DNA from: UBA6624 sp964517115 [NCBI: uncultured bacterium]
GTDB lineage: Bacteria; UBP7; UBA6624
Direction: 5' to 3'
DNA: 32,144 bases
Assembly (NCBI GenBank): GCA_964517115.1
Contig: CAZFBE010000006.1
Span: 12,167-44,310, forward strand
In this document: positions 14,978 to 22,015 of the stretch, piece after piece
Layout of the letters: every line of letters starts with the position of its first letter
Numbering within the stretch: position 1 is the first letter of the stretch
Position numbers and translations under genes: made by a program
Notes under the pieces: generated by a model
The model's database searches: none
What the model saw: only the letters and a program-made list of their open reading frames with translations
Told to the model about the DNA's origin: nothing

Positions 14978-15021
14978 AGTATTTAAATACTTCGGTTAAT
15001 TGAGGGCTAAATCGAGTATTT
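14978..15021. other. Palindrome and stem-loop between tusA and its terminator
   Basis: A perfect 14-bp palindrome AGTATTTAAATACT lies at 14978-14991. Its right arm can also pair downstream: AAATACT-t-CG (14985-14994) with CGAGTATTT (15013-15021), a nearly perfect 9-bp stem. The two pairings exclude each other. No ORF covers this stretch. It is either a 3' UTR element of the tusA transcript or part of a small RNA that ends at the 15041-15070 terminator; I see no convincing promoter of its own. Confidence 0.35.
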
Positions 15022-15040
15022 GCCTAGTTTTACCTGGGTG

Positions 15041-15070
15041 GGGAGAGTCTTAGGGCTCTCCCTTTTTTTT
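15041..15070 (+). terminator. Rho-independent terminator of the gmk-tusA block
   Basis: GGGAGAG (15041-15047) and CTCTCCC (15056-15062) form a perfect 7-bp GC-rich stem with an 8-base loop, followed by eight T residues (15063-15070). The U-tail is on the plus strand only. The hairpin includes the stop codon and last codons of the convergent flippase-like gene, so terminator and coding sequence overlap. Confidence 0.9.
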
Positions 15071-16024
15071 GTTAATTTTAATTATTGCAATAATTCCAAT
15101 TGGAAATCCCACCCACAGTGTTGCAACCCTTGTTAGGAATGTTCCACTAGCAGCGATGTCTTCTTGCAATCCCGCTGCAATAAAAAGGTTTGTTAGGGTG
15201 ACTTCAGTTGCTCCAAGCCCTCCAGGGATGAAAGAAAGAGCCCCAGCAAGCATTGAAGATGAATAAAACCTTATTGAGGCTGACATGTTTTCGATAAACT
15301 CAAATGGAATCTCAGCACCAATTGCTTTCAAGCAAAGCAAACAAGTGATCCCTTCTAGAACCCATGCGAACCACCCCCAAGCTACAAGTTTGAATAAGTT
15401 TTCTTTGAGAAGGTTTAATGTTTTTGAAAAAGTTTCAACAAACATCTCTTTTGATTCAATTGAATTCGATTTAGTTATTATCTTTGTTCCCACTATTTTT
15501 CCTATAAAGAATAAAGATACAGCAGCCAATAAGCCAAAAATCCATGATGCAAATGTTATCAAGACAGAGCTTTCATAAAAGTATTTACTGTCATTTGTTA
15601 ATAGGTAGATAATTATTGGAAAGGAGAGAATTGCGACACCAGCAACATCACTTGTCCTTTCTATCCAGATTATAGGCATGCTTTTTCTTGCAGGTATTTT
15701 TGTTAATTCATACAGATGTAAGCTTTTTGAGATTTCTCCAATTTTTCCAGGTGTGAACGTATAAAAAAATCCTGAAAAAAAAGATAAAAAAGATTTTGAA
15801 ATATTGATTTTTTCACCACTTTTGTTAAGAAGCCAATGCCATCTATAGGCTCTTAAAAAATAATTCAGGAAAGCAAAAAATACACCTGCTAAAATAAGAT
15901 AAGGATTGAATTTTTCGATTGTTTCAAGGTTTTTTATATCTGATCTAAAAACCCAAATAGCATATAGAGATATTGCAATTGCAGTATAGGTCCAAACCAG
16001 TTTTATTTTATTCATATATTGCAT
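15050..16024 (-). CDS. Integral membrane flippase-like protein (UPF0104/LPG synthase TM family)
   Basis: Multi-pass inner-membrane protein (324 aa, about eight predicted hydrophobic segments) of the family that includes the membrane part of lysylphosphatidylglycerol synthase and bacterial flippase-like proteins. Visible family motifs are NYFLRAYRWHWLL, FYTFTPGKIGEISK, the WIERTSDVAG stretch, and near the C-terminus SFIPGGLGATE. There is no cytosolic aminoacyl-transfer domain, so lipid transport or an unknown lipid-related role is more likely than lysyl transfer. ATG at 16024 overlaps the preceding RsmJ-like gene; a second ATG at 16015 is equally possible. It is the last gene of the minus-strand block, and its end lies in the terminator of the convergent operon. 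Confidence 0.85.
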   Translation of the reverse strand: MQYMNKIKLVWTYTAIAISLYAIWVFRSDIKNLETIEKFNPYLILAGVFFAFLNYFLRAYRWHWLLNKSGEKINISKSFLSFFSGFFYTFTPGKIGEISKSLHLYELTKIPARKSMPIIWIERTSDVAGVAILSFPIIIYLLTNDSKYFYESSVLITFASWIFGLLAAVSLFFIGKIVGTKIITKSNSIESKEMFVETFSKTLNLLKENLFKLVAWGWFAWVLEGITCLLCLKAIGAEIPFEFIENMSASIRFYSSSMLAGALSFIPGGLGATEVTLTNLFIAAGLQEDIAASGTFLTRVATLWVGFPIGIIAIIKINKKKGEP

Positions 16025-16784
16025 ATGCTACTCTTGATCCTTGCCCATGTGACCATTTGGTTGGATTTGGCAAGGGGGGGTGTTTCTTGTATTCGACTTT
16101 TATTACAACTTTATTTGACATTTGTAAAGATTTTTTTATAAGATTTTTTGTTGGCCAGTTTTTTAGTGCAAGCTCTCTGAGCGGAAGCATGTCATCTGAT
16201 TTGAATTTTGGTTTTAGAAACATTGGAGAAAAACAAACTACATCAAAGTTTTTTTTTGAGTTTCTTATGTACTCTTCATTGTCGATGCATTTTGTTTTTA
16301 TATTCCCGGCTGCTTTTCTTATGAATTTTGGATATTCTTTATTTTTTTCTGATCTTTTTAGACCTTCTGAAGTTATGAGATGTATGAATTTGTCCTTTTC
16401 CAAGCCTAAAATTTTTGTATCGCATGATGCAAGAACCAATGCGTCATGTGCCATTCCAAGGTTTGCGTCCAGTATCTTCATTCCTCTTTTGGGCTTAACA
16501 CTTCTGTAGAGATGGTCTGGAAGGTTATTTCTCAATGAGCCGATTCGAATCTTAGACATTCCAGGATGCCAACTCCATATTCTTTCATTGGGGGTATAAG
16601 ATTTCAGACCTTTTGTTTCATCTATTATCAAAAGAGGTTTCTTTTCATTCTCTCTGGATATTTTTTTTAATGTTTTTTCTCTTCGTTCTACATATTTTGC
16701 AGAAAATTTTTTTGAAATCTCTATTGCCTTTTGAACTTCTTGATCTTCTGGTTTTGTTTTAGTTGTTATGACCCATTTTTCCAT
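16008..16784 (-). CDS. RsmJ-like SAM methyltransferase with altered active-site motif
   Basis: Resembles RsmJ (YhiQ), the 16S rRNA m2G1516 methyltransferase. The SAM-binding motif ILDANLGMAHDALVLAS corresponds to the RsmJ pattern VDATAGLGRDAFVLAS. Farther on, VCFSPMFLKPKFKS aligns with LDPMFPxxxKSA, and VVIKVEYKKHPPLPNP with the family's VVVKRPxxAPPL. The aspartate of DPMF is Ser here, which may change or abolish catalysis. An extra N-terminal segment of about 90 residues lacks recognisable features. ATG at 16784 is 8 bases inside the region just after the moaC stop and gives 258 aa. Location downstream of the moa genes suggests co-transcription only, not a shared pathway. Confidence 0.75.
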   Translation of the reverse strand: MEKWVITTKTKPEDQEVQKAIEISKKFSAKYVERREKTLKKISRENEKKPLLIIDETKGLKSYTPNERIWSWHPGMSKIRIGSLRNNLPDHLYRSVKPKRGMKILDANLGMAHDALVLASCDTKILGLEKDKFIHLITSEGLKRSEKNKEYPKFIRKAAGNIKTKCIDNEEYIRNSKKNFDVVCFSPMFLKPKFKSDDMLPLRELALKNWPTKNLIKKSLQMSNKVVIKVEYKKHPPLPNPTKWSHGQGSRVAYAIYE

Positions 16785-16791
16785 TTGTTGT

Positions 16792-17235
16792 TTATTTCGT
16801 TTTTTCAACAAGCCGAATATCGTCAATCCCAATTTCTTTTGTTAGTGATTTTGTCATGTCGTAAATGTTCAATAGTGCTATCATCACTGCATTTATTGCT
16901 TCTATCTCAACTCCCGTTTCAGATTTTGTTACGACTTTTGATACGACAATTAGAGAACTTTTATGCCATTTAGTTTCAATTTCTATATTTTTAAGATTTA
17001 TTTGATGGCAGAGAAGAACCAAGTCTGATGTTTTTTTTGCAGCATTTATTCCTCCTAGCTTTGCAACATTGAGTATATTGCCTTTTTTGCTTTGTGGATT
17101 TTTTTTCAGTTCTTCTGCAATGTTTTTAGGGAATGTTATTGACCCTTTAGCAACTGCAGTTCTTATTGTGCTTTTCTTGCTTGAAACATCAACCATGTTT
17201 ATGTTTCCTTCATCATCTAGATGTGTTATTTTCAA
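16792..17235 (-). CDS. moaC: Cyclic pyranopterin monophosphate synthase MoaC
   Basis: Second enzyme step of molybdenum cofactor synthesis, acting on the MoaA product. Motifs: ITHLDDEGNINMVDVSSK at the N-terminus, KKGNILNVAKLGGINAAKKT with the active-site Lys, LLCHQI (usually LCHPL), ETGVEIEAINA, and IYDMTKSL with the conserved Asp and Lys. An open frame extends farther upstream, but TTG at 17235 is the likely start. It overlaps the moaE stop as TTGA, has AGGAGGT 6-7 bases upstream, and yields MKITHLDDEG, the usual N-terminus (147 aa). The upstream MERGGGK residues are simply the translated Shine-Dalgarno region. Confidence 0.95.
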   Translation of the reverse strand: MKITHLDDEGNINMVDVSSKKSTIRTAVAKGSITFPKNIAEELKKNPQSKKGNILNVAKLGGINAAKKTSDLVLLCHQINLKNIEIETKWHKSSLIVVSKVVTKSETGVEIEAINAVMIALLNIYDMTKSLTKEIGIDDIRLVEKTK

Positions 17236-17603
17236 CTTACCACCTCCTCTTTCCATATGGGGAGCCTTTCTTTGCATTCGTCAAGAATCCATTTTGCTGA
17301 TTCAAAAGCCTCCTTTCTGTGCTTTGTCAAAACTCCAATTTGTATTGCAATTTCATTTGGTTTTATTTTTCCAGATCCATGTTTTATTAAAATTTTTTCA
17401 ATTTTCCATTTCTCTCTAGCTTCTTCAATGATCTTTTCCCCTTCATTTTCTATCATTTTTTCATATATTTCATAATTTATAAAATCAACCTTTTTACCTT
17501 TGTTAGGGCTTCTAACGGTTCCTTCAAAAAGGACCCATGCTCCGGAAGATTTACTGAAAGGTCTTTTTGTTTCTTTCAGGCTCCCTTTTTGAAATATTTT
17601 CAT
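17232..17603 (-). CDS. moaE: Molybdopterin synthase catalytic subunit MoaE
   Basis: Large subunit of molybdopterin synthase, which transfers sulfur from MoaD thiocarboxylate to precursor Z. Family features: GAWVLFEGTVRSPNKGKKV (about 21-39), INYEIYEKM, ILIKHGSGKI, IQIGVLTKHRKEAFESAKWI, and the C-terminal ERLPIWKEE with the conserved lysine. Length 123 aa is slightly short but complete. ATG at 17603 overlaps the moaD stop as ATGA. The AGGAGG just before it is also the pair of codons for the essential Gly-Gly of MoaD, so spacing to the ATG is nearly zero and re-initiation is likely. Confidence 0.95.
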   Translation of the reverse strand: MKIFQKGSLKETKRPFSKSSGAWVLFEGTVRSPNKGKKVDFINYEIYEKMIENEGEKIIEEAREKWKIEKILIKHGSGKIKPNEIAIQIGVLTKHRKEAFESAKWILDECKERLPIWKEEVVS

Positions 17604-17821
17604 CCTCCTGACATTGGGGGCAAAAATGCTAATTCAGAATTTTTTGGTATAGCTGCATCCCAGTCGCAAAATTCAAAATTCAATGCTGGTTTAACTTGCT
17701 TGAAATTTAGATTTATTTCTTTTTCCCATATTTCTTCTGGAGTCATATTTTTTTTCCAGGGTATTTCTTTTTGTTTCCACCCTAAGTTTTTAGAGAGTGT
17801 TCCAAATACTATTATTTTCAT
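17600..17821 (-). CDS. moaD: Molybdopterin synthase sulfur carrier subunit MoaD
   Basis: Ubiquitin-like sulfur carrier (73 aa) whose C-terminal Gly becomes a thiocarboxylate. The N-terminal strand MKIIVFGTLSKNLG and the C-terminal LAFLPPMSGG (family pattern vafiPPvsGG) are clear; the middle is divergent. ATG at 17821 follows the moaA stop codon directly, with a GGGGGA Shine-Dalgarno-like stretch formed by the codons of the conserved C-terminal Gly-Gly of MoaA. The activating enzyme MoeB is not in the window. Confidence 0.92.
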   Translation of the reverse strand: MKIIVFGTLSKNLGWKQKEIPWKKNMTPEEIWEKEINLNFKQVKPALNFEFCDWDAAIPKNSELAFLPPMSGG

Positions 17822-18799
17822 CTATCCCCCAATCTGAGACAAAGACATCCAGGTCTCTTCCTTGGTTTGTAGAGGATTATATGTTCTTTTACTTTTTATA
17901 GTTTGTTTGATTGTTCGTCTTAAATCATCGATTTTATTGTTTCTCAATTTGGCTTTTAAATCAACTCCTTCATTCTGGTAGAGACAAACAGACAGCTTGC
18001 CATTGCATGATATTCTTAACCTTGTACATTTATGACATCCAGGATCTGATGCTGCAGCTATTAGGCCTATTCTCTGTTTGGAATTTTTTATATTTCTGTA
18101 AATTGCAGGACTTAATTTTGACTCAGTAAGTTCAGTGTCCTTTGGGAATATTCTTGTTAACTCCTCATTTATAGCTTTAGCAGAAATGTATTGATTTTCA
18201 TGATATTCAGATATGTTTTCAAAAGACATTAGTTCTATGAATCGCAAATCAATTTTTTTATCGTTTGAAAAATCAATGAATTCAGGAATTTCATGAAAGT
18301 TTTCTTTTGTTACCACTGTATTTATTTTTATGTTTTTAAATTCTAATTTTTTTGCTTTTTCTAAAGATTGAAAAACTTTATCTAAATCTCCATTCCCAGT
18401 CATCTTCCTAAAATTTTCTTTATCTAGTGAATCTATACTTATATTTATGTTGTTGATTCCAGACATTATTAATCCATCTATTTTTTCATTTAGATAATGA
18501 CCATTTGTTGTTATTGATATTTCTGGTTTTGGTGAAAGCGTTGAAAGCATCGATATCAGTTTTTCTATGCCTTTTCTAAGAAGAGGTTCACCACCAGTTA
18601 GCCTTATTTTCTTTAAGCCAATCAGGTCATTAAGCATTTTTGATAATCTAAAGTGTTCTTCAAGTGTTAAAAAATCTTTATTTCCAATTGAGTTGATGTT
18701 TCCTTCTGGGAGACAGTATTTGCATCTATAGTTGCATTTATCAGTTAAAGAAAGTCTTAAATATTCTTGTTTTATGGAATTATTCATTTTTTTCATCAT
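17822..18799 (-). CDS. moaA: GTP 3',8-cyclase MoaA
   Basis: Radical SAM enzyme that starts molybdenum cofactor synthesis from GTP. The SAM cluster motif is CNYRCKYC (CxxxCxxC, about residues 22-29), followed by RLTGGEPLLRKG and ISITTNG. The second [4Fe-4S] site is CHKCTRLRISCNGKLSVCL (Cx2C...Cx5C region). The essential C-terminal Gly-Gly is present (SLSQIGG). The 325-aa length is normal. ATG codons at 18799, 18796 and 18787 all overlap the end of the preceding 143-aa gene, so the exact start is uncertain. It begins the moaA-D-E-C run, which is colinear and overlapping. Confidence 0.96.
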   Translation of the reverse strand: MMKKMNNSIKQEYLRLSLTDKCNYRCKYCLPEGNINSIGNKDFLTLEEHFRLSKMLNDLIGLKKIRLTGGEPLLRKGIEKLISMLSTLSPKPEISITTNGHYLNEKIDGLIMSGINNINISIDSLDKENFRKMTGNGDLDKVFQSLEKAKKLEFKNIKINTVVTKENFHEIPEFIDFSNDKKIDLRFIELMSFENISEYHENQYISAKAINEELTRIFPKDTELTESKLSPAIYRNIKNSKQRIGLIAAASDPGCHKCTRLRISCNGKLSVCLYQNEGVDLKAKLRNNKIDDLRRTIKQTIKSKRTYNPLQTKEETWMSLSQIGG

Positions 18800-19211
18800 C
18801 GATTTTTTTTATTATTTTTTCCAAAGGTTCTGAATAGCCCCACGAAATAATTTTTATTTTATGTTCAACAGATTTTAGAGCTGTTGCAATAAGGGTGTCC
18901 TCTTTTGGAAAAATTATTAGATTTAAATTTTTTTCAGCATTCAAGATTTTATTTATTTCCATTGTTAGTTTTGGCAAAAATGTAAAAAAATCAAAAATAT
19001 CTTGTTTATTTTGAATATAGTTGATTTTTAGATAATGATTTTCGTTTTTTTCATTCAGGATTTTTCTTTCATCCCACTTTTTTGAAGTTCCTGCGATCCA
19101 TAAAACCTGAATCTCTCTTTTCCTTAAAAGGTTTTTTGCCAATTTCCAACAAAGTGAAGCACGAATTCCACCTTTTCCATCTATTGTTCTTGATATAGAG
19201 AGTATTTTCAT
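18780..19211 (-). CDS. Hypothetical 143-aa protein between glcD and moaA
   Basis: I do not recognise the family with confidence. The N-terminus MKILSISRTIDGKGGIRASL, followed by a helix and VLWIAGTSKK, resembles the first Rossmann strand and Gly-rich loop of GT-B glycosyltransferases, and NLIIFPKEDTLIATALKS plus KIIISWGY-like strands fit such a domain. There is no second domain, so if it is related it is only half an enzyme. No signal peptide or membrane segment is seen. ATG at 19211 overlaps the glcD stop as ATGA, and its end overlaps moaA, so it is firmly embedded in the operon and probably expressed. A molybdenum-cofactor or flavoprotein accessory role is possible from position only. Confidence 0.65.
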   Translation of the reverse strand: MKILSISRTIDGKGGIRASLCWKLAKNLLRKREIQVLWIAGTSKKWDERKILNEKNENHYLKINYIQNKQDIFDFFTFLPKLTMEINKILNAEKNLNLIIFPKEDTLIATALKSVEHKIKIISWGYSEPLEKIIKKIDDEKNE

Positions 19212-20548
19212 TTGAATATTTTTCCTGGATTCATTATCCCAACAGGGTCAAATACATTTTTTATCTTCTTCATTTTCTCAATTTTTAGTAAATTTGTATT
19301 TTTATAAAATGATTCTTTTTTAACCAAGCCTATTCCATGTTCCCCAGTTATTGTTCCATTCATTTTGACAGCCTCATTCAATATCTCAAATCTTGCATTT
19401 TCCAGTTTTTTAAAGTATTTAGAGTTTTTTTCTATGATGAATTGTGGATGGAGGTTTCCATCTCCAGCATGCCCCATTGTGAAGATTTCAATTTGATATT
19501 TTTTTGAAATTGCATCAATTTTTTTTACCATCTTAGACAAAGATCCGATAGGTACAGTTATATCTTCTACATGAACTTTGCCTAAACCTTTCAAACTTTC
19601 CAATACCCCCCTTCTTGCCATCCAAAGTTCGTCTCTTTCCTTTTTTGAAAACGAGTACCTAAAGTCAATTGAATTTTTTTTAATAATTGATTTAATTTTA
19701 TTAACTTCTTCTTCAACTTTTTTCTTGTCTCCAGAACATTCGCAAAGTAACAACGAGCAATTCTTTCCTAAATTCAAGTTGTAATGGTTGTTTACGGCTT
19801 CCAATGTTTTATTGTCAAGTATTTCTAATGCTTGAGGCAACAATCCTTCATTCCTTATCTTTTCGACCTTTTCTGCAGATATGTCAAAATTTTTATAAGT
19901 AGCAATCATTGTTGCATTGAATTTTGGAATTTTAAGAATTTTTAAATACGAATTGGTTATTATTCCTAGCGTCCCCTCGCTTCCGATGAAAAGATTTGTT
20001 ATGTCATATCCCGAGACATCTTTTACTGCCTTGCTGCCAGTCCTGAAAGAATCTCCATTTCCATCAACAATATCAAGACTTAAAACCCAATTGTTCGTGA
20101 CTCCGTATTTAAGGCACGAGATACCGCCTGCATTAGTTGCAAGGTTCCCTCCAACAGTACATTCTTTCCAGCTAGATGGATCAGGAGGCCAAAAAAATCC
20201 ATATTTTTTTAACTCTTTCTGTAATTCTGAATTAATTACACCAGGTTCACATTCAACCATTAAGTCATTTTTAGATATTTTTATTTTCTTCATTTTTTTT
20301 AAATCCAAAACTATCCCTTTGCCCACAGCCCCGCCTGCAAGACCTGTTCCAGATCCCCTAGGGATGATTCCAATTTTTTCTTTTTTTGCCCATTTAACCA
20401 ATTTCACTATTTGATTTTTTTTTCTTGGAGTAACAATTGCAAATGGTTTTATTGAAATTAAACTTTCATCTTTTGAATATTTTTTTAATGAACTCTTCGA
20501 TAAAAACAAATCATTTCCAAATGTTTTTTTTAAAAAAGAAGTTTCCAT
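19208..20548 (-). CDS. glcD: GlcD-like FAD-binding 2-hydroxyacid dehydrogenase
   Basis: Flavoprotein of the VAO/PCMH fold that oxidises D-2-hydroxyacids such as glycolate or D-lactate. The FAD-binding domain contains IIPRGSGTGLAGGAVG (about 57-72), CEPGVINSELQ, PPDPSSWKECTVGGNLATNAGG and LFIGSEGTLGI. The C-terminal cap contains FTMGHAGDGNLHP, with the metal or substrate His, then TITGEHGIG and FDPVGIMNPGK. Length 446 aa is normal for the family. ATG at 20548 lies 2 bases after the Nudix gene's stop codon. GlcD normally works with an iron-sulfur subunit (GlcF) that contains HdrC-like and HdrB-like parts; in this operon the only such candidates are the two cysteine-less proteins farther upstream. 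The substrate cannot be told from sequence. Confidence 0.88.
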   Translation of the reverse strand: METSFLKKTFGNDLFLSKSSLKKYSKDESLISIKPFAIVTPRKKNQIVKLVKWAKKEKIGIIPRGSGTGLAGGAVGKGIVLDLKKMKKIKISKNDLMVECEPGVINSELQKELKKYGFFWPPDPSSWKECTVGGNLATNAGGISCLKYGVTNNWVLSLDIVDGNGDSFRTGSKAVKDVSGYDITNLFIGSEGTLGIITNSYLKILKIPKFNATMIATYKNFDISAEKVEKIRNEGLLPQALEILDNKTLEAVNNHYNLNLGKNCSLLLCECSGDKKKVEEEVNKIKSIIKKNSIDFRYSFSKKERDELWMARRGVLESLKGLGKVHVEDITVPIGSLSKMVKKIDAISKKYQIEIFTMGHAGDGNLHPQFIIEKNSKYFKKLENARFEILNEAVKMNGTITGEHGIGLVKKESFYKNTNLLKIEKMKKIKNVFDPVGIMNPGKIFK

Positions 20549-20550
20549 GC

Positions 20551-21045
20551 CTAAAGATTGTTTTTTACCTTGTACTCGTTGATGAATTTAAGATGGCAGT
20601 AAAAAATTATTTTAGGAAGGTTTTTTATGTCAAAAAAACCTAATTCTTCAGCATCATCTCCTGCTTTGATTTTAGAAAAATCACTAACCTTCATTTCAAC
20701 ACCAATTGACAATATGTCTCCAAAAATTGTTCCATAATGGGAGCAGGTTGATATTAAATTACTTACTTTCCCACTTAGATTGGTCTCTTCTTTAAGCTCT
20801 CGTTCTGCAGCTTCTTCAAGGGTTTCATTCATTTCCATGAATCCTCCAGGCAAACCCCATTCCCCCCTTGCTGGTTCAAAGGCTCTTTTTGCTAGAAGTA
20901 TTTTTTCTTCTTTCATGCATATTATGGTTGCTGTTGGTTTTGGGTTTTGGTAATGTATGCTAAAGCATTTTTTGCAATGATATCTGTCTTTTCCATCAAT
21001 GAAACTGAATGTATTTTCTTTCCCACATTTTGAACAGTATTTCAT
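20551..21045 (-). CDS. Zinc-ribbon Nudix hydrolase
   Basis: Hydrolyses nucleoside diphosphates linked to another group. An N-terminal zinc ribbon (CSKC at residues 4-7, CKKC at 18-21, then HYQNPKP) resembles the NudC/NADH-pyrophosphatase type. The Nudix box is GGFMEMNETLEEAAERELKE followed by ETNL, fitting Gx5Ex7REUxEExGU except that the last Gly is Asn. With 164 aa it lacks the large N-terminal domain of NudC, so it belongs to the short zinc-ribbon Nudix group; NAD(P)H, FAD or ADP-sugars are possible substrates. ATG at 21045 lies 19 bases after the HdrB-like gene and 2 bases separate its stop from glcD. A role in flavin or NAD turnover for the neighbouring redox genes is inference. Confidence 0.88.
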   Translation of the reverse strand: MKYCSKCGKENTFSFIDGKDRYHCKKCFSIHYQNPKPTATIICMKEEKILLAKRAFEPARGEWGLPGGFMEMNETLEEAAERELKEETNLSGKVSNLISTCSHYGTIFGDILSIGVEMKVSDFSKIKAGDDAEELGFFDIKNLPKIIFYCHLKFINEYKVKNNL

Positions 21046-21064
21046 TTTATAGATTGTTCAGTAT

Positions 21065-22015
21065 TTAACTTGTTGAAAGGCCTAATTTTTTGAATACACT
21101 TTCATAGTTAGTCTTCCTGGAAGAGGAATCAATTCTGTTCGCGCTCATTCCAAGAGATATGTTGATTAGATCAGTTGCATACATTACTGGTAAGGGTTTT
21201 TTTTCAATTCCCAAGTCTTTCATTATTGTTTCTTGGTATGTGTCAATTGCCTCAAGACCTCTTGGGTCTAGCGTAGCAATAACCTCAGCATTACTTTCAT
21301 GTGCATCTTGAACAACTGGAGCAATGATTTTTAAAGCATAGTCTTTTGTTGTTTTGTTGAAAGAAGAGGAGTTGTCATTTTTTAATTGGATGGTCAAATA
21401 ACCACCGAGCCACCTATTGAAAGAGCCCCAGTTAACACATTGTCCTCCTGCCTTATGGATTAATGATGAGACAATCATTGGATTATCTGGATGATCAGAT
21501 TTTATTTCTGACATTGGCCGCATAAATTCAGGTGGAGTATGCAGCGCTATTCTCAATGGGTCAAATTCTTCATCTCTATCATTTCCTAATTTCCTTATGA
21601 TGAGTCTGTCAAATTTTTTACCTCCGGTTTGGAGTTTCATGAGATGGAGGATGTTTACAGCCCTGAATCTTCCAGAATATTCAACTTCAAGAGATTCAAG
21701 CATTTTGTTTTTTATATTTTCATAAGAAGGGTCTTGAAGTCTTTTTATAGCTTTTCTATAAACTTGATAAAGCACGGGGTCTGCTATGAATAATTTGTCA
21801 TTTCTTGTTGTTTTTTCAGCTATGCATAAATTTCTCAAAGTGTAACCAAGAAATTTCTTTTCATCCGTTAAATAAGGTCCCTCTTCTCCTGTGTCGCTCC
21901 AGTTTTGTATAGTTTCATCGTCAATCCCCAATTGCCTTAAGCAAACAGACATGCTGCTTTCAAAGTCTTTGTAAACGGAGGAAAGGATTCCTGACTTGAT
22001 TAATGTAACTTTCAC
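21065..22015 (-). CDS. HdrB-like (CCG-domain) protein without cluster cysteines
   Basis: The 316-aa sequence follows heterodisulfide reductase subunit B along its whole length. Examples are LRNLCIAEK (ARNLxiAE), EVEYSGRFRAVNILHLM (EYkGevkVrHfxeLL), FMRPMSEIKSDHPDNP (the FxKPxxxxxxDDPxxP region) and PLPVMYATDLINISLGM (iPVxhyxQLLGLAmG). HdrB binds two noncubane [4Fe-4S] clusters through two Cx30-39CCx35CxxC motifs. Here every one of those positions is replaced: KSGI for xxGC at 7-10, WSDTGE at 39-44, ADPVLYQ at 79-85, TPPE, RWLGG at 201-205, and LDPRG at 249-253. Only C25, C64 and C193 remain, all off-motif. The start is GTG 22015, overlapping the HdrC-like stop (GTGA). It probably forms a complex with its partner but cannot carry the standard clusters. 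Confidence 0.75.
   Translation of the reverse strand: MKVTLIKSGILSSVYKDFESSMSVCLRQLGIDDETIQNWSDTGEEGPYLTDEKKFLGYTLRNLCIAEKTTRNDKLFIADPVLYQVYRKAIKRLQDPSYENIKNKMLESLEVEYSGRFRAVNILHLMKLQTGGKKFDRLIIRKLGNDRDEEFDPLRIALHTPPEFMRPMSEIKSDHPDNPMIVSSLIHKAGGQCVNWGSFNRWLGGYLTIQLKNDNSSSFNKTTKDYALKIIAPVVQDAHESNAEVIATLDPRGLEAIDTYQETIMKDLGIEKKPLPVMYATDLINISLGMSANRIDSSSRKTNYESVFKKLGLSTS

Noticed and set aside
15973-16509. 178-codon plus-strand ORF antisense to the RsmJ-like gene
   Set aside because: The opposite strand carries recognisable SAM-methyltransferase motifs in an overlapping operon; this ORF has no family resemblance and no ribosome site.
19917-20414. 165-codon plus-strand ORF
   Set aside because: Antisense to the FAD-binding domain of the GlcD-like protein; a shadow frame.
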